In this document: positions 1 through 12,207 of the stretch, piece after piece
How the letters are laid out: each line of letters begins with the position of its first letter
Position numbering within the stretch: the stretch's first letter is position 1
NCBI RefSeq assembly: GCF_921293095.1
Contig: NC_060258.1
Coordinates: 1,612,001-1,676,000 of the forward strand
From: Ischnura elegans
Taxonomy: Eukaryota > Arthropoda > Insecta > Odonata > Coenagrionidae
Direction: 5' to 3'
Length of the DNA: 64,000 nucleotides
Position numbers and translations under genes: made by a program
Notes under the pieces: model-generated
Databases searched by the model: none
What the model was told of the DNA's origin: nothing
Seen by the model: only the letters and a program-made list of their open reading frames with translations

Positions 1-1816
1 TATTGATTTATAGTCTGGGAGTGACAATAGTTCAGCTCAATATCCAGCGGTATCTTTCTGAATCCTTGAGGTATAGGCGTAAATAAAAAGCATTAAGTAG
101 TCGGAAAGAAATAGCGCGGGATTAACCATAGACCAACGTTCATAGGGAATATTGGCATGGAATCTGGTTTTAGTAAAGGAAACATTACCATATGATTTGC
201 TCAATTTTTAGAAATACACCGAAAAATATCGAGCACATAGGGTCGCAATTATTCACTCCTTGAGATGATCATCCGATTTTTTTTCAAGCCGAGAATGATG
301 GAAGAATTCTTGAACTGATACGTAATTAAAAGAGTATGAAATAGAGACTTATCCGCAAGCAGATGTTGATTACATTTGAGACGCTGGTATGACGTATCCC
401 TTAAGCAATCAGTCGAAGTTTCGATTTAGTTATTGTTTGGCATGAAGTCATTGAGGATGTTATTCAAGCCAATCTTCCAAATTCCCATCGCTGTGCAAGT
501 ACTCCAACTCTCGTGGCAAAACTCATTTTCAGCGTCCAAAGATAAATGGAGAGGCATTGAGGTCGTGAATTCGGATATATCTCCGTTTGCGATACCTTAC
601 CTCCCCACCTCATAGACTCTGCCTTCATCTGTCTTCTGTAACTAACGAGGAAAAGCCTCCAAGCACACACATGGTGCAGGAGCCGCTTTATGGAAATGAT
701 GGACAATTATCCTTTGCAAGCGGATGTATTAAAGTAGATGAGTTAACTCAAAGACAAACGGGAAATAGATTTACACGCCGCACGTATTTGAGATGACATA
801 ATTTCCTCCACATTTTTTCGACATCATTTCAAAAAATTCTGGAACTGGGAACTGAAGAAATCAACCCCATAATAATTAACTATCCCGACTCATAGTACAC
901 ATTTCTTATTCTCCTTCTTAGTCGTATTGTATTATCGTATTTTGAATGCCTTTTTTCTCATCACACCATGACTTAGCACATATTTTAGCTAATTTATGAT
1001 TTAATTACGCGAGCCGTATGCATTTCTAGCTCACCTTGACATTTTTTAAAGACGGCATATTTTAGCATTTACAAACCATAAATTTCAAACACATTTGCCG
1101 TTCAGCATATATTTGGATGTAACGATCTATGATTTATAGAAGCTCTCTCCAACTGCGCAATTCTTTACTAATTATGTGATCAGTCTACTCATATTTTACA
1201 GTCTTGAATTAAACTAAACTAGAACTAAAATCAACGGGAAGTGTTGTCCACAAAATAATTATTTTAGGCATTTGCAAGTGCGAATTTGTGTTCTCATTTA
1301 GTTACTTCAAAAAATTATTAACTCAATTAACTGCTTTCTGATGACATTCTGTTTGACCCCAACTAGTCACGTTAGAATATTTGGGATATTTTCCAAAGAT
1401 TACGTTCTACTAATATACTAAAACTGTTCGGTAAATATGTCGAATGTAGAGGAACAAATAGTTCGTATATAAACAAACAATACTTATAGTTTTGAACTGA
1501 AACACATACCAACTGCGTTTAAGTCTGAGTTCTGAGTCCTTGAGGTGTGAGCATAAAAGTGCCATAATTTATTCGTAAAGAAAAGTTATCGCGGGATCAA
1601 TCAAATATCAAGGAAACTTTCACAGAAAATTGTATTACAGCAGCTTGTTTAAGTATGCGAAAAATTAGCATGACAGCTGGTTCAAGAAACGAAAAAGTTA
1701 TAATACGACTCCGTCAACTTCATTGTACACCGAAAAATATCATTTTATGGGGCGATAAAAACTTGCTATGATCTTGACACAGCAGTATTAATGTTTAATA
1801 GTTATTTCATCAATTT
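1..1816. other. AT-rich sequence without recognised gene, containing old diverged direct repeats
   Basis: No convincing coding region was found. The block contains weakly conserved direct repeats. The phrase around 60-130 (CCTTGAGGT, then AAAGAAA, then CGCGGGAT) recurs around 1540-1600. 'ACACCGAAAAATATC' recurs near 212 and 1727. A stretch at 1240-1440 resembles 1857-2060 just inside the large duplication. These look like ancient tandem copies of a roughly 600-bp unit or its multiples. Function unknown. Confidence 0.4.
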
Positions 1817-2225
1817 CCCCATACTCTATAATTGTGTGATAAGAATGAAAGTACACAGGAAGTGCAATCCTAAAAAAATTATTTAAGTTAGTTGTAAATG
1901 AAAATTTGTGGTTTGATTTAGTTAGATTCAAGAATTATAAACAACCATAAGCTTCAGCGTAATCACATAATATTGCCAAGTCGCGTCTGAAAATTTGGAA
2001 TGAACATTTGCGAAAATTTGCAATTTGCCAATATACTAAAACGTGCGGTAAATCTGTTTACTGGAACAAGTTTTTCGAATGTCTACGAAGAATATTTACA
2101 GTTTTGAACTCAAATTGATTGCACATGTCTCTGGTCCGTGTTTAGAATTAAAATACTCTTGTTTTAAGCTGACGCTGTCACGCATTGCGAAATAAATGAT
2201 CGTTTTGACATATTATCATTGGATT

Positions 2226-3052
2226 TAAACAACGGTCATGTGTGCAGCCAAGACTCGGGACTCTAACTTAATCGGAGTGAATACACGACGGTACATTTCT
2301 TGCGGAGATCGTCCAAATCTATGTTTATGCTGTGGATACTATACGCATAAAGTCAACAGACAACGCCAAGTACCTGGGAGTATTGATAACTACGAATCTA
2401 TCGTGGGGAACGTAAATATGGAATATTTGTGGCATAGCCCTGAAGAAGTTATTCAACCGTATTATGAGAACATTTTCAGATGAGAAATCAAAAGCTCGAA
2501 GCAATTTCGCCCTCTTCCGACACTACCGTGAATATTCAACGAAAGCATATTGGATTCGGTTCATGAAGACTTAATGTGCGAACTAGATAAAATACAGACG
2601 AAAAATTCCGAGAATTGAATCCGTGAATGAAATAAAATACGTACAAAATCTGTGCGAATCGTCAAAAAGTTCTACGCGTGTACGGACAGCGTTACCCAGA
2701 TGTTATGAGAATTAGGCTAGGAGCAACTGGAGACTGAGTCTGCGAGCTAGGCTTACTTCGATTGGTTGAGTAATTGTATATAGATATCTCTAAGAGTGAC
2801 AAGGAGAACATCATTTATCAGCCCCAGAATATTACCAGATCAGACAGAAACGGTAAATTAAGAGACATACTTTGCCTAACGGAGAGATAGATACAGGAAA
2901 CCGTTTTTCTTCTGAACCATAAATGATTGTAATGAATGCTAGTCGTAATCTTGTTTTAACATTCGCTTTTTATGGGTAGACGGCTGATGTCCTAACATCC
3001 CCTGCCACGCGCTTTTTAGGCGGCTTGCGGGGTAGTATGTAAATGTAGATTA
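2226..3052 (+). mobile_element. CR1/L2-type LINE relic (RT C-terminus and 3' end)
   Basis: In one frame near 2356-2418 the sequence reads STDNAKYLGVLITTNLSWGT and then a stop; this is the typical post-catalytic segment (AKYLGV..LSW) of CR1/L2 reverse transcriptases. The next frame continues with SPEEV and NIF, matching the homologous relic at 12716-13480. The 3' end (about 2975-3052) carries 'CATCCCCTGCCACGCG' and ends in a GTAAATGTAGATTA-like tail, as in the other copies. Frameshifts and stops show it is dead. It is shared by both duplicate copies, so it predates the duplication. Confidence 0.6.
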
Positions 3053-4500
3053 CCCTGTCGATTTCTGAAACAACAATGCCTGTTCGCTGTCCGTTTGAAG
3101 TCTGTTGATAGCCTGTTGGAGATTAATGAACAGAGTATAAACAGCCAACGAACAATCTCGGGTCACTCACAAGTAGGAACAGCTTACGAACAGCCTACCA
3201 ACAGTTTGTACTCTGTTTGCAGCTTGTTCCTTAACAGGCAGGCAACAAGCATTTCGGGAACAATAGTGAACAAGCTTTTAACAGGCAGGGGCCGGTTGGT
3301 AGTATGTTTCACCGAACAGGGAATGAACAGACAACAGTGAACAAACACTAAACACCCTATCGATTTACGTAAAAATGTACGATCTCAGTACTTGCTCAAA
3401 AACTTAAGAGACACAATAAATTATTAAATAAACACACTCAAGAACAAATATCACTTCGACTTTCACTATCACTGAATGGATGCACGAATTACTTAATTTG
3501 TCACTGCGGGCATTTAGCACAGGTTAAATAATAATCAAATAAATAACTGTTTTCTCCGCATCCAACAACTTCACCACAACACAGTCGACCATGTGCTCGT
3601 AAACTGTCCGGATAACGGTATCGGTTATTGGCGTCATTGTTTGCGTTTGCTATCTTCTATAGGTAGGTAGCAGCACCACGCTATCTTTCCGTCCTTGTTG
3701 AGAACCTGTTCACTAGCTGTTCACTGTTTTCTGTTCGTACCCTGTACCGTGAAACGGACTATGAACCGGCCCTTGCCTGTTGACTGTCCGTTCACTGTTG
3801 TCTGTTCGTTCCCAGTCCGCTGAAACCACAGAGTACATACTCTTTGGCTGAAACATACGGCCCCAGCCTGTAATTGGCGAAGTAAAGTATTTAACGTGCG
3901 TAAGCCGAGCAGATAGCTAATATAATTTGCGTGCTCACTTCAATAACCGTCATCCGTGGTTGATGGTAATCGTGATAATGAATTCAACCGTATATAATTA
4001 CTGTTTAAGTAGATGATATTTTCTTTGGATTCAATCAAACTTCCTTGTACTCAATTAAATTTGGATTAATCCAAATTGTTGTCCAAATTCCGAAACTTAA
4101 AACAATTGTTCGTACGTTGTTCATAATCTGTTCTCAAAATCTCCATAAGGTTCCAAACTAACAGCGAACAGGCATCATTTTTACGTAAATCGATAGGGTG
4201 TTTAGTGTTTGTTCACTGTTGTCTGTTCATTCCCTGTTCGGTGAAACATACTACCAACCGGCCCCTGCCTGTTAAAAGCTTGTTCACTATTGTTCCCGAA
4301 ATGCTTGTTGCCTGCCTGTTAAGGAACAAGCTGCAAACAGAGTACAAACTGTTGGTAGGCTGTTCGTAAGTTGTTCCTACTTGTGAGTGACCCGAGATTG
4401 TTCGTTGGCTGTTTATACTCTGTTCACTAATCTCCAACAGGCTATCAACAGACTTCAAACGGACAGCGAACAGGCATTGTTGTTTCAGAAATCGACAGGG
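3053..4500. mobile_element. Fold-back element with 325-bp inverted arms, rich in GAACAG/CTGTTC
   Basis: Positions 3053-3377 and 4176-4500 are inverted copies, 325 bp each and nearly identical (I saw only a couple of mismatches), separated by about 800 bp. Both outer ends begin CCCTGTCGATTTCTG. At the inner edge of each arm a second, related end occurs (CACCCTATCGATTTACG at 3353 and inverted at 4200), as if one element end were nested in another. The flanks read TA|CCCTGT..ACAGGG|TA, compatible with a TA target duplication but too short to prove it. The 80-codon open frames on either arm are by-products of the repeat. No transposase is encoded. The element is absent from the right copy. Confidence 0.6.
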
Positions 4501-5281
4501 TAAGAACCGACAAACATTGTCAGAGGACTGTCTTTCTTGTAGGTTTGTTTGTGAGAAGTGAAATCATCGTGTTCATAAATATTCTTTAAAGGCGTGTTTC
4601 TCTTTTAAAATCACACGTATTATATATTGACATAGTGCAGAATCCGAATTGTATTAATTTAAGGAAGTACATATTTCTTAGATGAAGGCATGTGAAATAT
4701 TTTGTTGGTGTAGTGGTTGTTCTGTTAATGATGACAAAGTTTGATGTTCTACAACTATTCAAGATTTTTATAACTAATGGAATATGTGGAAAAGCACAAT
4801 AAAAGTTTTTCTTACAGTCATTCAAATGAATTTCAACTTTTAATTCTATTTTAACATAAATTATCTCTTGTCTATTATGCCCAACTTAGCAACAGCGAAC
4901 AGTTAAGAAACAAAATATGCGCATAGGGAGAGAACAGACAAATAACCGTCTTCTCACATTCTCACAGACAAGGAACAGACAAGGCGTTCCAATTTACATT
5001 CTACGAACAGTCGCCTGCCTGTTCTCTCTTGGTCAAGGTACAGGGAACTAACAGCCGAAGAAAACAGGCAATGAACTGACAGCGCACAGTCCCCTACCTG
5101 TTCATTGTCTGTGGTCCAACAGGTAAGGAACAGAGAATGCCGCTTTCTTAACAGGGAGGGAACAGACAAGTAACCCTTTACTCACAGACAAGGAACAGAC
5201 AAGGCGTTCCAATTTACATTCAACGAACAGTCGCCTGCCTGTTCTCTCTTGGTCAGGGAACAGGGAACGAACAGCCAACTG
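4501..5281. repeat. GAACAG-rich tail with a 219-bp spaced tandem repeat
   Basis: This block continues the GAACAG-rich composition of the fold-back element. The segment at 4971-5047 recurs at 5190-5268 (both contain AAGGCGTTCCAATTTACATT and CGCCTGCCTGTTCTCTCTTGG), an offset of about 219 bp. The block ends at 5281, where homology to the right copy resumes at 51415. In the right copy an unrelated stretch of about 90 bp (51325-51414) takes the place of 3053-5281, so the insertion was accompanied by loss of target DNA or the two copies differ by separate events. Confidence 0.5.
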
Positions 5282-5947
5282 ACAGAGAGGTTCCAGGGAT
5301 GAGGGTTTTTGTTTGGATGGAATTGGCAGGATTGAAGCGCAATAGATTTCAATTGCGAAAAGTAAGGAGTCTGAAGTGCACGGAGCTCTTTTACTTCGAT
5401 TGTGTATTATCGTGAATGATGGTGAATAGCGGATGAATTAAATAATTGCGACCTGGCGAGCTCGTAAATTGGGGCAATATTTTTTATTTTTCTGTGTATT
5501 TTCTTCTTTTTCTGCCTTTTTGAAAATTTTCTTACTCTCTTTTCATCTATTTATTTCCTTGAAATTTGCAAAAAAAACTTGCAGTGAAACATGCAGTGGC
5601 TAACATACCATTGACAAGAAAAAATTACATTGTAGCTGTATAACAGTTAATTTTTTTAGCAATATTAGACAGAAGCAGCTCAGTGGACCTAGCAACACAA
5701 GGTCTCGTCTGAAAAATATTAAATTAGCATTTTCTGCTTTAGTTGTAATAAATGAAGAAAACCACTCTCACATCTGTACAATCTACTTTTCTTTAGCCAG
5801 AAAGAGGATCCTTCGAGGATAAGTGTATTATTTGTTCGGGCCGAAACAGCCTTATGTTTTTCTTTTCTTTTAAGTTGAATTACCCTCCTTTCCTCTTTCT
5901 TCCCACCTGCCTTGGTTTTTGTTTCTTTTGTTCCTCTTCGCCTACAG
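5282..5947. other. Shared duplicate sequence, no recognised gene
   Basis: Aligns to 51415-52076 at high identity. It ends in a long pyrimidine tract and CTACAG that looks like a splice acceptor for the exon-like segment at 5948. Short open frames on both strands do not resemble known proteins. Confidence 0.4.
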
Positions 5948-6108
5948 AGGACTCTAGAAGCCCACGAAGAATTTCGTGCATGCCTGGCACCAGGGCATTC
6001 CTTCGCCTGTGTCAAGGCGAAGAGGAAGGCATCGTTGTCTTGCCAAATCTCGAACGAGGAACAAGTCGTCGACGGACGCATGTGGTGCAGAGTTCGGCGG
6101 GAGCCAAG
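5948..6108 (+). CDS. Putative internal exon (left copy), unknown protein
   Basis: A strong pyrimidine tract ending CGCCTACAG precedes a 161-bp open segment followed by the donor CCAAG|GTAAGG. Read in frame from its first base it encodes about 53 residues starting RTLEAHEEFRAC and ending CRVRREP, with basic and cysteine residues. The right copy keeps the same length, acceptor, donor and open frame (52077-52237) but differs at eight residues, mostly non-synonymous. I do not recognise the domain. It could be an exon of a duplicated host gene or a captured fragment, or a chance arrangement. Confidence 0.35.
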
Positions 6109-7440
6109 GTAAGGCGGGATTCCCTTATATAAAATGAGAACGGCTAATTAATAGGAAAAACTAAACTTATTATGTTTTTCTCTTTCCTTGATGCATTATA
6201 CAGCAGTGGCGTGAGGTCTCTCAGATTACTAATCGAATTCTGTCGGATATGTACAGTAATAAATAATGTTCTATCCGTAGCATACAAAAATATGGGGATG
6301 AGGAAATTTATTAAAATTTAAAATAGCAATTTTAAAAGTATTCACATTGAAAAAAACAGCGGTCTATGTGACCGCCAGCCTCCGCCCATGGGTTTAAACT
6401 CTGTGAATCAAAATCAAAAATATTCGGCTCATAAGAACTGACTGATGTAGGCCTCCGATTGAGATAGCCAAGAGTGCTCGCAAGGTATTTTGCGCACATT
6501 AAGGCTGCAATATGATAATTTCTCGATGAATAGAAAAATCATGATTCCGAAAGACAGTTTTGGAAGAAATGTCTAGGTCTGTAAACTTTGGAATCAGCAT
6601 GAGGTATACTGTGGCAAAAAAAAATATTTTAAAGATATAAAACAAGAAATATTTTCCAGCCATTCTTAGCATATATTACGTTCAAACTCTGTTGATCAAT
6701 TGTATTATATTAAATCTTGCCTTGATTTAAAGCAAGGCAGTCACGCAATAATGAACAATCAAGCTAAAACATATATTAAATGCATTCACAAGTAGGTACT
6801 TACCTAGGAAGTAAAGCAGTCTACTTGTAATATATATTATATCCTCCTTTGCCTTTCCTATTCCCAATAGAGAAAAGGCAACACTAAAACGTAATATAAA
6901 TTACTTCGGTTACTGACATGAGAAAAGTATTGTTCTATTATAAAGCAAACCTCGCTCTAACTGAAATCTCTATCCAATATGATGGAAAATACTTCTCAGA
7001 TAACATAAGATGAGGAAAAAAATGGCGAATCCGTCAGATGTAATTCACACTGAAGCTGCTCGTCCTTCGGCTTAGGAAGGGGCCTCTATACCCACAGAGC
7101 TTACGGGCTTACCTTATCTTTTTTGCCATAAAAAGGGGGTTTAGAGATCCACAATTTACGATAATGCCTGCCATCGCTAGGGAAAAACTAATTGCGATTC
7201 TCTCAACTGAGTATAATGGATAACAAGGAAGAATATAACTACTTACGGTTTTAACTTGGGTTTATTTGCTATCCTAAACCGGTTCATGGGGATATGGGAT
7301 CACGAAATGATGATAAAGATAATAGATTTTCATCTGACTACACAAGGGCTGTCTCTGCCTCCCAATAATGTCAGGGAAGGCGTGGCGTAAGAAATGCAAT
7401 GGTAGGCAAAAGGAGACCTCCACGAAACGAATCTAACACC
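6109..7440. other. Shared duplicate sequence, no recognised gene
   Basis: AT-rich, with high identity to 52238-53570. No long open frame, structural RNA or element end was recognised. If the neighbouring exon-like segments are real, this would be intronic. Confidence 0.35.
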
Positions 7441-7489
7441 TATAGGATCAAGGAGGCTTCTCAGTTCGGCGTTGCGTCTACGCCACGGC

Positions 7490-7540
7490 TCGCGAGCCAA
7501 TCAGAATCCGTCTTTGAAAATTGATGACGTCATATTGCCA
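7490..7540 (+). promoter_or_regulatory. CCAAT box plus CRE palindrome, promoter-like cluster (left copy)
   Basis: A CCAAT box (7497-7501) is followed 24 bp later by a perfect CRE palindrome TGACGTCA (7525-7532), in a locally GC/CpG-richer stretch (CTCGCGAGCC). Both motifs are unchanged in the right copy although surrounding bases differ. The arrangement resembles a TATA-less promoter, but no transcript start can be shown from sequence. Confidence 0.3.
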
Positions 7541-8037
7541 GCTCGATGCATTGTCGCAGAAAAATCTGTACATGAAAAAATAGCCTTATTAGTGTTAACA
7601 TTAATTAAAGGTAAGACACACATCTGTCTGCATACTATATATTTTATAAAAGGTCTTTATAAATGAACTTATGTGGATGGGCGCGTGATTTAGTCCACGG
7701 ATATGAGGAAATTAAACCACGGTTTAATCCGTTATTACCTGATAACTAAAGTTGGAAATGAAGTCATGCTTTGGCTGTGGCTGGACTCGTCATCTACAGC
7801 AAGACATCAAATTGTAACTGTGTAATGAGATATACTGAAGAGTAATAAGTAATAGTGTATCAAATAGCTTTGCCGTGCAATCTCTGTTAGCTGAAATTGA
7901 TAAAAAAGGAAAGCCTACTCTTTTATCCATTAGAACTACTTTCTATAAATGATTCAAAGCTGAATATTTCATGAATGTGTACGTGACTGAAGACACGATC
8001 GTAAAGAAATAAAACAGTTTTTTTCCGTTATCATCAG

Positions 8038-8110
8038 ATGGCTCAATTTGCCATCAATGTTATCTCTGTGATCCATTTCAATTTCTTTGCACGTTTGGTG
8101 GGTTACAGAG
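8038..8110 (+). CDS. Possible exon with ATG at its 5' edge (left copy)
   Basis: A pyrimidine-rich stretch ending ATCATCAG precedes ATGGCTCAATTTGCC, and the segment ends at ACAGAG|GTAAGTTG, a strong donor. The 73-bp segment can read MAQFAINVISVIHFNFF and beyond, a hydrophobic stretch. It is unchanged in the right copy (54168-54240), while sequence downstream of the donor accumulates differences. Joined directly to the exon-like segment at 5948-6108 it would run into a stop after about ten codons, so it is either terminal, in another frame, or not coding. Confidence 0.25.
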
Positions 8111-8969
8111 GTAAGTTGTCACGTACCCAGAATTCCATCGAGAGAAGACGATCGCGAATTTCCGAGAAAGATCAAAAGCTGTTTGAGTGGGAGATAAGAG
8201 GTGGACAGCAGGAGAATACAAATAAGATAAGAGATAAACACGATGGAGATAAGCAGAGCGACGGCACATTCTTGAAAGATTAATTCTTGTGAAAGGGGGT
8301 CTCCAACACTCCAAGGCAGTGGTGAAGCGACGGTGGAAGGTCGGGGGAGGGTCCGGAACCCCCCTAAATATGAGAACATAATTACTCTCCTTCACAAAAG
8401 GAAAAATATTAGGTGGTAGTGTATGAGGTGCGTGGGCAGTTCAGAGAAGGCGTGGCGGCGGACAGGTGATGCCGCAGCACCTGGATGGTATGTAGGGAGG
8501 GGAAGCAGTGGGAAAATGGGTCAAGGAATTTTGAGACCCTTCCATGACTCGTGCGTTTGAAAGAAAGAGAACTTCCGAGACGAGATTTTTGTTTGACACA
8601 GATTTAATTTGATCCCAAAATTCTTGATATACACAGAAACACATAGGATTCACACTTCTAATGTCAGCGTAAATTAATTAACGAAACTTATCAGAATAAT
8701 GCGAACAATAGGGTACAAACGAAATAAAAATTGAAATATTTTCTTTCCATTTAGTTCGTAATTGAACGTCATACAAGCTTTCCATGCACTCGTAAATCTC
8801 CATTGAATAAGTACTCATTAATTGAACATTATATGTATTTGACGACAGGAATATTAAAAGAAATACAAAAAAAGTACTCTCCCTTTTCTTACGATACTAC
8901 GCAAAATCATACACACGTTTGCAGTCACATATTACACAAAGAAGGAAAAGGGCAATGAAACAACAAAAT

Positions 8970-9172
8970 ATAAACGGAAAGAACTTTTAAGAATTGTGGT
9001 TCAAAATGGCGAGTTTTACGGCTTCCTGAGGGATATTTGATTAATCCTAACACTATTCTATAAGTAATACTGATCCAAAAAAGTAAAATGGATTGAACTT
9101 AAAAATTTCTCTTAGCTCGGGGGGGGGGGGGGGGGTTATCCCCCAAACCCCCCCCCCCTCGCTGCGCCGCTG
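8970..9172 (+). mobile_element. hAT-like MITE fragment (left copy)
   Basis: Contains GGTTCAAAATGG, GAGTTTTACGGC and a long G run followed by TTATCCCCCAAA and a C run, ending CTCGCTGCGCCGCTG. The same family occurs complete at 44097-44396 with 8-bp target duplications, and again around 38811-42361. Here only the part nearest one terminus is recognisable. The G run and C run can form a hairpin. Confidence 0.5.
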
Positions 9173-9572
9173 ATTGCCATAGTGGTATCATTTTATTTAT
9201 TACTTATTTAGTTTTAATTTGAGTTTGTCTCCACTTGAATTATCACCAAATATCGAACAATAAGTCTTGGGCGGCAGTGGTTCATGTTATCTTATTTAGA
9301 AAAGAAATGAATCTGAGACACTGATTGAATGGAAAACTTTCTCCCACAGGGTAAATACGATCCCGAATAAGTCATTTTTCAAGTTGGCAACTCCAAAAAT
9401 CAAGGAGGAATCATCTTCTGTGGATAATGATTTCATAATTGAAGCGAAAATCCTCTGCACTCTTTGGAGGCAGTAGATGGAGCTGTAAATACACTGACAA
9501 GAGGCCAGAGGGCACAGGCTGAACGCCAGGAAAGCGTTTACCCTTCAGCAACCAATGGGTGAGTCTGGATGT
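9173..9572. repeat. Dispersed repeat, also present inverted at 42850-43275
   Basis: About 400 bp with CTTGGGCGGCAGTGG, CACTGATTGA and CAGCCTGTGCC-type phrases. The same sequence occurs in reverse orientation at 42850-43275 and 61885-62300, and directly at 55286-55690. It forms part of a repeat unit that flanks hAT-like sequences in both orientations. No coding potential seen. Confidence 0.5.
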
Positions 9573-9576
9573 TTAA

Positions 9577-12133
9577 CCCTCATATGGATTTACAAAATTA
9601 GTTACGTCGTTGGATTTACGGCGCCGCAGCGGCGCCGCGTCATTTTTTGCTATTATCTTTCAAAGTTAGCCTGAATTTACAAATTTTCTGATTGATAATG
9701 GTAAATACATCTATCATCTTTATTTCTTACCGTGTTTTGCTAGATTTAAACCCTTATTGTTGAAGTTATAACAAAAAAACTTGAACGCTGCATTCCTTTC
9801 CATTTCTTGCCGTAATGGTCTTTATTTCAGTTCTCTTTGTTCGTTATTTTCGAGTGAAAGTTTTTATTTCGTGTGTAATTGTTGTTTGAAATATTTTTCT
9901 GAAATGCAGAGCTTGACAAACTCCGTTTTTTAATGTTTATATTGTTTATAATTTTATGCATCTAAATACTAAAAATGATGACCGAATAAAATTCGTTTAT
10001 GACTATATGACATAATTTTGCTTCACTACGTCCACCCATATGTTATATCTTCGCAGTGTATATAGAACGATTAGTGATTAAACGTTAATAATAGAACAGC
10101 TGCAGGTTAAGTGAGAAGAGACGAGTGTTACTTTCGTGGTTTTTACAAGATTCTGGCGATCAAGACAAATCTTACGAATATTCTGGGAGCTTATTCCCTG
10201 CAATTAAAAAAATCAAGGCTTATGGGTTTTGAAATATAAATAATATGGGATGATAAGCGACTTTTCAAAGAACCCAACGCTTCTTTGGAGTTGGAGCTAG
10301 AAGAGTCGGTACTCTTTTCCTACCACGGAAGCCTATTCCCCCACTGGGGCGTGTAGCCCACAGGGAAAGGCTTCCTTAGATATGGACGGGTAAATGTTTT
10401 GCGTGGGAGTGCATCAGATTAGGTTTTACTCCTCTATTGGTGGGAAATCCAAAAAAAATAAATTCTTAGAAGTATGCGCTATTGGTGGTAGGGGAGGAGG
10501 AACAGCTTCCTTTTTTCTTTCGTCCAGCTCTGCGTGAGAAAGTGATGAAAGAATGCTCTGGGGTGACAAAAATACCCTCACTTTGGAAGGACTTCCCTTA
10601 CATTTTCTTTCCGTTTCCTTTCTTAGCGTTTCACTGACCCAAACATTGAGACTGTCCATACCTTCCCACTAAGCTCCCTTATTCGTCATTCACCACCTTC
10701 TTCCCCCCGCCCACAAAACGTGATTGAACTTCTCTCCACCCTAATGACCCACCCGAGCTGGACCTTCTTGGAATGAAGGGAGGGCCACCGCGGGGCGTTT
10801 TCACAAGGCTTTTGTTCCCTGTCCCTCATGCAGCTTTGGAAGGATGAAGAAAAAGCAGGCTTTTGTATCTAATTGCCTCCTTGCACTCCCAACCTTTTTC
10901 GCGATAAAGATTTTCTACTCCTACCTGTCCTAACGATCTGGGTATTCCCCGATCCTTGGCAGTCGACACACTACCACCCCTTTACCCCAAAACAACCTCT
11001 TGGCATTCCTTCTCCTTTCTCCTCCTCACTCACCCCTTTACGTTAGTAACACCCCCAGTGCATAAAACATCTGTGCATTTCAGTACACAAAGAAACGAGA
11101 AATATGTTCACAAATTTTCACCTCACGGTAAATTGTCTTTTCACCTATTCATAACGAAACGATTTTTACCATGTAAAGTCTAAACCCATCGTCAGGAAGG
11201 AGAAATTATTTTCTATCACACAATTAGTTGGGTAGTTATCTTGATTTCACCCCAATGGTAAACTGTCACGTCATCAGTAACTATATAAATGCCAGCAATT
11301 TTGTATAGACTATCGTAGCTGCAAAGGGTTTTTTTTTCGAATGAAAGGTACAAGACATATAACAATAACTGTGCGATGTGTTCTCCACAGTAGTCGGTGA
11401 AACTTCTGAATCTCCTGGCAAGTTACATTTACTCATTCAGCGAGAAATGTTCACACAACGGTGAGAAAGCATTATTGTACGAATTCGGATAATGCATTGT
11501 GTTAAATTTTTCTTAGAATTGCTGCTTTGAGTAATTCTAAACAGAGTCACTCTAGGGTTTACCCTAAGGTGACTATCACCACAGCAGGTACGTGGACGCG
11601 GAGCGGACAAGGTGCCCAAGCAAAACTAAGTCGGAGGCCCATGAAAAAACAACTTTGACTAGCCATGAGTTTTTATGTAAAAAGATGTTTTGTCAATGAA
11701 CATCAAAACGAGGCAAATATTTTGATTCTTAGCTAAAATAGAAAGCAAAATTGGTATGGTAATATTTTCCTTTTGTTTAACAATTTAATTTTGTTTATGA
11801 TGTTTGGAAATATAAATAATATGATTATAAATATGTTATAGCATTTCATACGATACGTAAATGCTTTGACATTAACATTGAGAGTGCAGTCAACGACGTA
11901 GTAACGAGGAAATACTGAGCGCCGCAGAGGCGCCGAAAATCCAACGACGTAACTTTTTCCATTAGAGGCCAATAAAATGTAACCTATCAACACTATGCTA
12001 ACAACATGTGTAGACGAAGAAAGCAAAAAAAATAGACTACTGAAAATTTCAAAATGATTCATTGGAATGGAAAAATTTTACACCACTCTTAAAACCTCGA
12101 GCGCCGCTAAGGCGCACCAAATCCATATGAGGG
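9577..12133. mobile_element. piggyBac-type element, non-autonomous, 2557 bp
   Basis: Flanked by TTAA on both sides (9573-9576 and 12134-12137) with perfect 15-bp terminal inverted repeats beginning CCCTCATATGGATTT. The right copy has no element at this point (55690), and the inverted homologous sequence at 42860 has an intact TTTAAAATCCCGC empty site. TTAA duplication and a CCC-starting terminus are hallmarks of piggyBac. Sub-terminal GGCGCC palindromes occur near 9623-9640, 11920-11940 and 12100-12115, with the phrase GTTACGTCGTTGGATTT shared by the left end and an inverted internal site near 11940. No transposase frame was found; internal open frames are short and unrecognised. Confidence 0.8.
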
Positions 12134-12137
12134 TTAA

Positions 12138-12207
12138 AATCCCGCTTTTATAAATAAAAATTGCCTCGAAATAATATTAAAGAAGTAGTATGCATTTTCT
12201 CGTACAG
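12138..12207. other. Shared duplicate sequence upstream of exon-like segment
   Basis: Aligns to about 55691-55758. It ends in TTTTCTCGTACAG, a plausible splice acceptor, and continues the sequence interrupted by the piggyBac-type element. Confidence 0.4.

Noticed and set aside
3095..3340. 80-codon open frame, also on the minus strand at 4213-4458
   Set aside because: It is created by the inverted hexamer-rich arms; the two frames are the same repeat, with no protein features.
3053..5281. GAACA/TGTTC half-sites of steroid receptors
   Set aside because: The spacing is irregular and the host appears to be an arthropod, where this receptor class is not expected. The motif density is better explained by the repeat element itself.
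5719..6081. 120-codon minus-strand open frame
   Set aside because: It is antisense to the exon-like segment with good splice sites and is broken in the right copy.
9119..9160. G run / C run as a G-quadruplex regulatory element
   Set aside because: It is an internal part of the hAT-like MITE family and varies in length between copies.
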